A stretch of DNA of 33,194 nucleotides from Planctomycetota bacterium. GTDB lineage: Bacteria; Planctomycetota; UBA1135; GCA-002686595. The notes beneath the pieces are model-generated. The model made no database searches. It saw only the letters and a program-made list of their open reading frames with translations, and had not been told where the DNA came from. Every line of letters starts with the position of its first letter. Within the stretch, counting starts at the first letter, position 1. A program made the translations under genes and the position numbers. Positions 26,754 through 33,194 of this stretch are shown piece by piece. The stretch is taken from positions 13,802 to 46,995 of the forward strand of contig JARGPD010000013.1 in the NCBI GenBank assembly GCA_029212845.1, read 5' to 3'.

Positions 26754-28055
26754 ATGCGAATCGCTGTCGTCGGCACCGGCTATGTTGGCCTCGTCGCCGG
26801 AACCTGCTTTGCGGAGAGCGGCAACACCGTGACCTGCATCGACATCGACGAACGGAAGATCGAGCGCCTCAAGCAGGGCATCCTCCCGATCTATGAACCC
26901 GGTCTCGAAGAGCTCCTCAAGCGCAACGTCCAGGACGGGCGCCTGCACTTCACGACCCAGTACGTGGACTGCATCGGAGACGCCCAGGTCGTCTTCATCG
27001 CCGTCGGCACGCCTCCCGGCGAGGACGGCAGCGCCGACCTGCAGTACGTGATCGCGGCGGCCGAGGAGGTCGCCCGCAACATGAAGGCCTACACGGTCAT
27101 CGTGGACAAGTCGACCGTGCCCGTCGGCACCGCCGACAAGGTCAAGGCTGCGATCGCCGCCAACACCGAGTGCGAGTTCGACGTGGTCTCCAACCCCGAG
27201 TTCCTGAAGGAGGGCGCCGCGATCGACGACTTCCTGAAGCCCGACCGGGTCGTCATCGGCTCCGCCACCGAGCGCGCCGCCGGCATCATGGACGAGCTCT
27301 ACGCTCCGTTCGTGCGCACCGGCAACCCGATCATCCACATGGACGTGCGCTCGGCCGAGCTCACCAAGTACGCCGCCAACGCCATGCTCGCCACGCGCAT
27401 CTCGTTCATGAACGAGATCGCCAACATCTGCATGCGCGTGGGTGCCAACGTCGACCAGGTGCGACGCGGCATCGGCTCGGACGTGCGCATCGGCTCGAAA
27501 TTCCTGTTCGCGGGACTCGGCTACGGTGGCTCCTGCTTTCCGAAGGACGTTCAGGCCGTCGTCAAGACCGCGGAGCAGTACGGCTACCCCTTCCGCATCC
27601 TCAAGGCGGTCGAGGCCGTCAACGAGACGCAGAAGAAGCTCCTGTTCGACATGGTCACCGAGCACTACGGCGACGACCTCGCGGGCAAGCACTTCGCCGT
27701 CTGGGGTCTGTCGTTCAAGCCGAACACCGACGACATGCGCGAGGCGCCGGCCGTCGTCGTGATCGAGCACCTGCTCGCGGCGGGTGCGACGGTCACGGCC
27801 TTCGATCCCGAGGCCGTCGAAGAGTGCAAGGAGTGGCACCTCGGTGACCGCATCCAGTACTCGGAGAATCCGATGGACGCCCTCGACCGCGCGGACGCGA
27901 TGATCCTCATCACCGAGTGGAACGAGTTCCGTCGCCCCGACTTCGACGAGGTCAAGCGCCGCCTCAAGGCGCCCGTCATCTTCGACGGCCGCAACATCTA
28001 CACGCGCAAGACGCTCGAAGCCCTGGGGTTCCAGTACTTCGGCATGGGCACCTGA
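26754..28055 (+). CDS. ugd: UDP-glucose 6-dehydrogenase
   Basis: MRIAVVGTGYVGLVAGTCFAESGNTVTCIDID; EFLKEGAAIDDFLKPDRVVIG; GYGGSCFPKDVQA; WGLSFKPNTDDMREAPA. Confidence 0.96.
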   Translation: MRIAVVGTGYVGLVAGTCFAESGNTVTCIDIDERKIERLKQGILPIYEPGLEELLKRNVQDGRLHFTTQYVDCIGDAQVVFIAVGTPPGEDGSADLQYVIAAAEEVARNMKAYTVIVDKSTVPVGTADKVKAAIAANTECEFDVVSNPEFLKEGAAIDDFLKPDRVVIGSATERAAGIMDELYAPFVRTGNPIIHMDVRSAELTKYAANAMLATRISFMNEIANICMRVGANVDQVRRGIGSDVRIGSKFLFAGLGYGGSCFPKDVQAVVKTAEQYGYPFRILKAVEAVNETQKKLLFDMVTEHYGDDLAGKHFAVWGLSFKPNTDDMREAPAVVVIEHLLAAGATVTAFDPEAVEECKEWHLGDRIQYSENPMDALDRADAMILITEWNEFRRPDFDEVKRRLKAPVIFDGRNIYTRKTLEALGFQYFGMGT

Positions 28056-28098
28056 TCGGCCCGAAAGCGTAGGTTCGAGCCCGAACTCGGACCTCTAC

Positions 28099-28130
28099 GG
28101 GGCGCCCACCTTCAGCGAGGTGGGCGCCCC
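28099..28130 (+). terminator. Strong hairpin terminator candidate after ugd
   Basis: GGGGCGCCCACCT-TCAGCG-AGGTGGGCGCCCC, 13 bp perfect stem, 44 nt after the ugd stop; no U-tract. Confidence 0.75.
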
Positions 28131-28156
28131 GTCGCATGCCCACTCCGCTGGAATTG

Positions 28157-28201
28157 AAATCCGGGCGAGCCCCTCCACAAGGGAGGTGCCCGCCCGGGTT
28201 T
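28157..28201. terminator. Second long hairpin immediately after the ugd terminator
   Basis: AAATCCGGGCG ... CGCCCGGGTTT outer arms (one T-G wobble) with inner CCTCC/GGAGG pairing. Confidence 0.55.
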
Positions 28202-29010
28202 GATGTCGATCCGTGCTTCACCCGAGGGCTCCCCGCACAAACCATTTGTACGGAAGAAGAGCTGACTCGAGGTCTGCTCCAACAAAAGGCGGCATTTGGA
28301 GCGGCAAGTCAAGCGCACAAAGCATGGAAATCTTCGGCCCTGTTTCGCGCGCGTCGCGGCGGCGCGGCGCGACGTGCGGTGTCGCCACGCACAACGCCGC
28401 GCGCGATGGCTCGCTCCCGTCGCGATCCGGTCGCGTCTTCGGCGGCGAACGGCGCGCCTCTCACGCGTGGGATCGAAGGCTCGCGCGCGCTGCATGCCGA
28501 GGCGCGCAGCGCGTGCGACTCGACGCGCGCGCTCGTGCGGTGCAGCCCTCCGTCACGCGAAGGCGTGCGCACCACAGAGGGAACGCACGCAGGCGAACGC
28601 CGTAGGCTTTCGGCCAAGCCCTAGGAACTCGACATGCTGCTCGGGCACTCCCGCGCATGCGCCTCCTCGTCGCCGCAACGCCGAGCTTGTCCAAGGTCGT
28701 GCAGTGCGGTCGTCCATGGACTTCGCACGGTGCACCAAAGCACTGGACCGCACGCCGATGCAGCGAGCCCAAGCTCCGGACCGAGCCGTGCGAAGTGCGC
28801 GCCGTGTGGGTGCGAGGCGCGCAGCGACATCGGTGGCCGGTGAGTCCGGTCACGGCGAGCTCGGGGGGCGAACGACCTAGGTGGCGAGCAACCGCTGCAC
28901 GAAGGGTGCGAACCCAGGCCGTCGGCCCTGGCTGCGAAGCACGGCCGGCAGCGGGAGGCGCGCGCGTGGCTCGGCAAACCCCAGGTCGTGGCAGCGGTGT
29001 CGCGCACGAC
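28202..29010. other. Apparently non-coding, CpG-rich segment with inverted repeats
   Basis: Listed ORFs overlap in many frames and are Arg/Ala/Ser-rich with no recognisable domain. Contains 11-bp inverted repeat ACTTCGCACGG (28720-28730)/CCGTGCGAAGT (28786-28796) and smaller hairpins. Confidence 0.5.
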
Positions 29011-29823
29011 TCAGCGGGTGAAGAGGCGCGCGCCGATCGCCGAGCGCAGCCGCGGTAGGCAGCGCAGGTCCTCGAGGGCCGAGCGCACCCGAGCGCCCCG
29101 GCGGGTCAGCTCCTTCGACGGACTCGCCACGGCCTGTTTGCATGCGGCCAGCCAGCCGCAGGCGCCCTCGAGCTCGCCACGTTCCACCAGGATCAGGATC
29201 AGCTCATCGTGGACGCGTACCAGGGTCAGGGGGTCGGCGACCTCCCCGACCAGGCGGCGCAGGCACAGCTCGGCGCCGTCCCGGTCACCGAGCTCGAGGC
29301 GGGTCTTGGCCGTCCAGAGTCCGGCCAGGTCCCGCCGGTACGCCTCGGCACCCGGGTCGGCCGCCACCGAGGCGTAGGCCTCGAGGGCCTCGGCATGGCG
29401 CCCCTCCCTGCGGTGCACGTGCCCGGCCTCATAGCGGGCCCGGGCCCCGAGGGGCGTCCCGCGCCCCAGGCGTGCGGCCTGCTCGAAGGCCTCCAGGGCC
29501 CCCTCGGCGTCGCCTGCCGCCCGCAGCAGCTCGGCCGCCCGGAAGGCCGCCTCGGCCCCCTCGGGCTCGTCGGGCCAGGCGTGGGCCACCGCGAGGTGCG
29601 CCTCGACCACGGCCCCACGCAGGAGCACCTGCCCCGGCACCTGGTGGGTCCCCCGCCGCAGGCCCCTCGCGGCCGCGAGGGCCACGGCTGCGGGGCTCGC
29701 CGGTGGCGTCGTGGAGTCCTGCCACGTGGTCGCGCCCCGCTCCGGGACGCGCCAGCCGCCCGGCACGGCCGCACGCGCCGCGCAGAACAAGCCGAGGGCC
29801 AGGACCAACGGCAGGGCCCTCAC
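29011..29823 (-). CDS. Secreted/anchored TPR-like repeat protein
   Basis: From GTG at 29823: VRALPLVLALGLFCAARAAVPGG then AAFRAAELLRAAGDAEGALEAFEQAARLG...ARYEAGHVHRREGRHAEALEAYASVAADP; GTGA overlap with the sigma gene. Confidence 0.7.
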   Translation of the reverse strand: MRALPLVLALGLFCAARAAVPGGWRVPERGATTWQDSTTPPASPAAVALAAARGLRRGTHQVPGQVLLRGAVVEAHLAVAHAWPDEPEGAEAAFRAAELLRAAGDAEGALEAFEQAARLGRGTPLGARARYEAGHVHRREGRHAEALEAYASVAADPGAEAYRRDLAGLWTAKTRLELGDRDGAELCLRRLVGEVADPLTLVRVHDELILILVERGELEGACGWLAACKQAVASPSKELTRRGARVRSALEDLRCLPRLRSAIGARLFTR

Positions 29824-30377
29824 TGCGCGCTGCCCTCGAGCGAGCGCGTACGCCCCATGCGCAGGGTCACCATGTCCTGCAGCCGCCGGCGCGCGCGGAA
29901 CAGGTGCACCTTGACGAGGTCCGGGCGCATGCCGCAGTCCGAGGCCGTCTCCCGGCAGCTGCCAGCCCCGCCGTAGTAGCTGTCGATCAGCCGGCGATCG
30001 CGCTCGCGCAGGTCCGCGAGGGCATCGGTGAGCACGGCCAGGACCTCCTCCCGCAGCTCGGGCACGCCGCCGACCCGAATCCGGCGCAGGTCCTCCTCGC
30101 CGTGGGGGCAAGGCAGGGTGGGCAGCAGCTCCTCCCCGTCGACGATCGTGTGCAGCCGGCCCTCCCGGCGCACCCGGTCGGTCAGCACGTTGACGCCGAT
30201 GCGGAAGGCCCAGGAGCGCAGCTTGTCGGGGTCGGTCAGGTTCGCGCGGTGTCTGGCCGCGCGGCAGAGGGTCTCCTGGACGACGTCGTCCAGCTCGTTG
30301 TCGTCGCGACAGCGCTCGGCGAGGAAGCGGCGGAGAGAAGGGATGATGTCATCGAGCGAATTCCAGGTCGGTTCCAA
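29820..30377 (-). CDS. RNA polymerase sigma factor, ECF-type (sigma-70 family)
   Basis: ELDDVVQETLCRAARHRANLTDPDKLRSWAFRIGVNVLTDRVRREGR (region 2) and LADLRERDRRLIDSYYGGAGSCRETASDCGMRPDLVKVHLFRARRRLQ (region 4). Confidence 0.88.
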   Translation of the reverse strand: MEPTWNSLDDIIPSLRRFLAERCRDDNELDDVVQETLCRAARHRANLTDPDKLRSWAFRIGVNVLTDRVRREGRLHTIVDGEELLPTLPCPHGEEDLRRIRVGGVPELREEVLAVLTDALADLRERDRRLIDSYYGGAGSCRETASDCGMRPDLVKVHLFRARRRLQDMVTLRMGRTRSLEGSAQ

Positions 30378-30542
30378 GGGCAGAGGGCTCCGGCAAGGGG
30401 CGAGGGGGAGGCCGGGTCGACCACCGTCCCGGCACCCCTAGGGGACGCTCGCTTGCAACTTCGATGACACTGGGCACGCGCTGTGGAGGCGCGCGTCCCC
30501 CCCGGAGCCCTTGGGAATCCCGAATTTCGCCCCGCCCAAGCG

Positions 30543-30579
30543 AAGAGGCGGCCGTCCCCTGCCGGGACGGCCGCCTCTT
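30543..30579 (-). terminator. Perfect 16-bp hairpin terminator after the TPR gene
   Basis: AAGAGGCGGCCGTCCC-CTGCC-GGGACGGCCGCCTCTT lies 21 nt downstream of the minus-strand stop at 30600. Confidence 0.75.
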
Positions 30580-30599
30580 CGGTCGGAATTTCGGAAGTC

Positions 30600-31706
30600 C
30601 TAGCGCCTGCTGAACTTCTTGGCCTCTTCGGACCAGCGCGTGCCCGGATAGAGGAAGTAGACCTGGCCGTACAGCTGCTGGGCGCGGTCGCGGCTCTCCT
30701 CGTCATCGAGCAGGTCGAAGCAGCGCGCGGCGTAGAAGAGGCAGCGCGGGACGTAGCGGCTCTGCTCGGAATAGACCGCGGCGACGCGCAGGTAGGACAG
30801 CAGCGCTTCCTTCAGCTTGGGGATGTCCTGGCTGGGCGCGGCGGTCTGGAAGAGGCAGTCGCCCTTGCCGGTGTAGGCGCCGGCGAGGGTCGCCTCCTTG
30901 GCGCGCGGGTCGGCGATGACCTGCTCGAAGAGCTCGAGCGCGCTGGCCACGTACTCGGAAGCCTTGGACGTGTCCGCGAGGGCGTCCTCGAGGAAGCTCT
31001 CGCCCATGGCGACGAGGGCGGTGTTCTTGACGGTGCCGAACTTGGCGCCGGCCTTCTTGGCGACCTTCTCCAGGGCCGCGCGGCGCTTGCCACCGGTCAG
31101 CTCGGCGTCGGTGGTCACCAGCGCGAGCTCGGTCTCGATGCCCCAACGCTCGGACAGGGCGCGGCTGGCGATCACGCCCTGGAAGTCGCGCAGGGTCGCC
31201 TGGGCGGTGGCCGCGTCGCCGGCGAGGTGCGCGGCCTCGGCCTTGGCCATGTAGGCCTCGGGCAGGTAGCGCGAGTCGGGGAAGTTGGTGATCACGATCG
31301 CGGCCGCGCCGATGGCGCCGGTCAGGTCCCCCATCGAGGTGCGCAGCTCGACGACCTTCCACGCCGCGTGGGCCGGGGCCCACTTGTGGCGGCGCTCGGG
31401 GTTGCCGCCGAGCACGCCGCCGACGTAGTCCTCGAGCACCAGCGCGGCGGTCTCGGTGTCGCCCTCGGAGAGCGCGGCGAAGGCGTCGCTCAGCTGGCGC
31501 GGCATCTCCTCGAACTCCACGTGCATCACGTCCTGGGAGTCGACCTGGCGATCGTTGCGACCGTCCTTGTAGGTGAGCTTCGACAAGCCCTCCTCGACGA
31601 TCTTGACGTCGGTGATCGTCTTGCCGTCGGAGGTGTAGATCTTGTCGGCCGTGGCCGGAGCGGAGGCGGCCAGGATGGCGGCGAGGACGAGGAGCGGAGT
31701 GCGCAT
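30600..31706 (-). CDS. Secreted TPR-domain protein
   Basis: Signal peptide MRTPLLVLAAILAASAPATA; repeats such as AYMAKAEAAHLAGDAATAQATLRDF, AYTGKGDCLFQTAA, CLFYAARCFDLL...LYGQVYFLYPGTRWSEEAKKF. Confidence 0.75.
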   Translation of the reverse strand: MRTPLLVLAAILAASAPATADKIYTSDGKTITDVKIVEEGLSKLTYKDGRNDRQVDSQDVMHVEFEEMPRQLSDAFAALSEGDTETAALVLEDYVGGVLGGNPERRHKWAPAHAAWKVVELRTSMGDLTGAIGAAAIVITNFPDSRYLPEAYMAKAEAAHLAGDAATAQATLRDFQGVIASRALSERWGIETELALVTTDAELTGGKRRAALEKVAKKAGAKFGTVKNTALVAMGESFLEDALADTSKASEYVASALELFEQVIADPRAKEATLAGAYTGKGDCLFQTAAPSQDIPKLKEALLSYLRVAAVYSEQSRYVPRCLFYAARCFDLLDDEESRDRAQQLYGQVYFLYPGTRWSEEAKKFSRR

Positions 31707-31876
31707 GTCGGGACGGTTCGGGTCGACAGGGGGGGAGAAGGTCCGGTCTCTACCCGGTCCTTGGGGGCCGGTTACCGTCGGCCGGGAGGCGCGAGCGGCG
31801 GGAAGAGTAGGGGCAAGAGCGGGGGCAAAGCATATAAGGAGGGGCCCGGACCGTCAACGCGGCCCGGGGACCCGGG

Positions 31877-32677
31877 CTAGCTGCCGCGGCGCAGCTGGAT
31901 CAGCTCGGCGACCACGCTGACGGCGATCTCCTCGTGGGTCCGGGCGCCGATGTCGAGGCCCATGGGCGTCCGGACGGCCTCCAGGAAGGCCGCCGGAATG
32001 CCGGCCGCGGTCAGGCTCTTGAAGATCGTCGCCCGCTTGGCGCGGCTGCCGATCATGCCCACGTAGCGCGGCCTAGGACCGTCCCCGACGCGCTCGGCGA
32101 GGCCCCGCAGGATGTCCTCGTCGTCCTGGTGCCCGCGGGTGGCGACCACGATGTAGCGCTGGGCGAGGCCCCCGGGTCCGGCCTCGAGGGCCGCCTCGAC
32201 GGCCTCGTCCCAGGGCCCGCACAGGGTCGCGGCCGCGTCGGGGTGGCGCTCACCACTGGCGAAGACCGGCCGGTCGTCGGCCACGGTGACGTGGAAGCCG
32301 ACCAGGCTGGCGATGCGGGTGAGGGCCTCGGAGACGTGACCGCCTCCGAAGACGAACAGCCTTGGTTCGACGATTGGTTCCACGTAGATCTCCAGGCGGC
32401 CGCCACAGACGAGGCCGCTGTCGGGGTAATCGCGCTCGTTCAGCGCGAAGCTGAGGGTGCACGGGCGGTCGGTCGCCATGGCCTCGAGGGCGGCCTCGAG
32501 CACCTCGGCCTCCAGGCAGCCACCGCCGACCGTGCCCAGGAAGCTGCCGTCGGCGCGCACCAGCATCTTCATCGCCTGCTTGCCCGGGGTCGAGCCCTGG
32601 GTCTTGACGATCGTGCACAGGGCCGCGGGCTCGCCGCACTCCCCGAGCCGAATCAGCTCCTGCCAGATCGCTTGCAT
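31877..32677 (-). CDS. XdhC/CoxI family protein (molybdenum hydroxylase maturation-like)
   Basis: CTIVKTQGSTPGKQAMKMLVRADGSFLGTVGGGCLEAEV; FVFGGGHVSEALTRIASLVGFHVTVADDRPVFA; YVGMIGSRAKRATIF; PMGLDIGARTHEEIAVSVVAELIQLRRG. Confidence 0.92.
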   Translation of the reverse strand: MQAIWQELIRLGECGEPAALCTIVKTQGSTPGKQAMKMLVRADGSFLGTVGGGCLEAEVLEAALEAMATDRPCTLSFALNERDYPDSGLVCGGRLEIYVEPIVEPRLFVFGGGHVSEALTRIASLVGFHVTVADDRPVFASGERHPDAAATLCGPWDEAVEAALEAGPGGLAQRYIVVATRGHQDDEDILRGLAERVGDGPRPRYVGMIGSRAKRATIFKSLTAAGIPAAFLEAVRTPMGLDIGARTHEEIAVSVVAELIQLRRGS

Positions 32678-32703
32678 GGGGGGATGGTAACCGGGACGCG
32701 CGC

Positions 32704-33194
32704 CTAGGGCTCGCTTCGGGGCGCCACGACCAGGCGGTAGCCGAGGTCGAGCTGCTCGAGCTCCAGGACCTCGCCGTAGCGCTCCCGCCAGGCGCCCGTG
32801 GCCAGGTCGCTCGCCAGCCGCGCGAGCCCGGGCGCGGGGTCGGCCAGCTTGTGGAAGGTCGAGATCGCGGCGCGGACCGCGGCCTCGAGGTACGCCTCCG
32901 GGCGCCGCCAGTAGGCGCCGAGAAAGCCGTCGGTGCAGTCAGCGGGGATCGGCACGCTGCGGACCTCGAGCGGGCCGAGGTGGCGCTCGAGCTCGGCCAG
33001 GCTCGGGAAGATCCGGCGGTCGATGTCCAAAAGGTCGGGGAAGTAGTCGGTCAGCCAGAAGCCGGGCGCCGCCGGGTCCCAGGTCCAGAGCACGACCGGG
33101 CCGCGGGCCACCCGGCGCAGCTCGTCGAGGCCGCGGCCGCGGTCGGGCCAGTGGTGCACGGTCAGGATCGCGAGGGCGGCGTCGAAGCTGCCGG
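32704..33194 (-). CDS. Class I SAM-dependent methyltransferase, N-terminus beyond window edge
   Basis: Frame stays open to the edge: ...SFDAALAILTVHHWPDRGRGLDELRRVARGPVVLWTWDP (typical motif IV-V region of methyltransferase type 11). Confidence 0.72.
   Translation of the reverse strand, partial: GSFDAALAILTVHHWPDRGRGLDELRRVARGPVVLWTWDPAAPGFWLTDYFPDLLDIDRRIFPSLAELERHLGPLEVRSVPIPADCTDGFLGAYWRRPEAYLEAAVRAAISTFHKLADPAPGLARLASDLATGAWRERYGEVLELEQLDLGYRLVVAPRSEP

Noticed and set aside
26358-27839. 493-aa minus ORF opposite ugd
   Set aside because: Runs through the tRNA and is antisense to ugd; no domain signal.
28136-28880. Overlapping ORFs of 100-190 aa in the post-ugd island
   Set aside because: Several frames are open at once because of GC content; Arg/Ala/Ser-rich translations with no motif.

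Overview
The window is high-GC, gene-dense bacterial chromosome, possibly Planctomycetota judged only from GC content, TPR/carboxypeptidase-regulatory-like proteins and gene style. Most of it is housekeeping. A left-hand minus-strand block holds aroF-like DAHP synthase, tpiA, secG, pyrE, yicC, gmk, coaC, coaB and ftsK, followed by an acidic-tailed membrane protein that runs off the window edge and is absent from the ORF track; junctions from secG to coaB and from ftsK to the acidic protein overlap by 1-8 nt. The middle holds two carboxypeptidase-regulatory-like proteins around an acyltransferase broken by one frameshift, then a cysteine desulfurase - ThiI - glycosyltransferase operon. The right-hand part holds a PDZ protein, a histidine-kinase-like protein, a GT-C-like membrane protein, a REC-AAA-Fis regulator lacking key sigma54-activator motifs, a THUMP-like methyltransferase, tRNA-Val(UAC), UDP-glucose 6-dehydrogenase, an approximately 0.9 kb apparently non-coding segment, a TPR protein with an ECF sigma factor, a second TPR protein, XdhC and a truncated methyltransferase. 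I saw no CRISPR array, transposon, prophage or obvious defence island. Best leads are the acidic-repeat membrane protein next to an FtsK with a charge-block linker, a TIM with LGHPARR in place of LGHSERR, the degenerate NtrC-like regulator, the NifS-ThiI-GT operon and the structured non-coding island. None of these is proven to be a new system.
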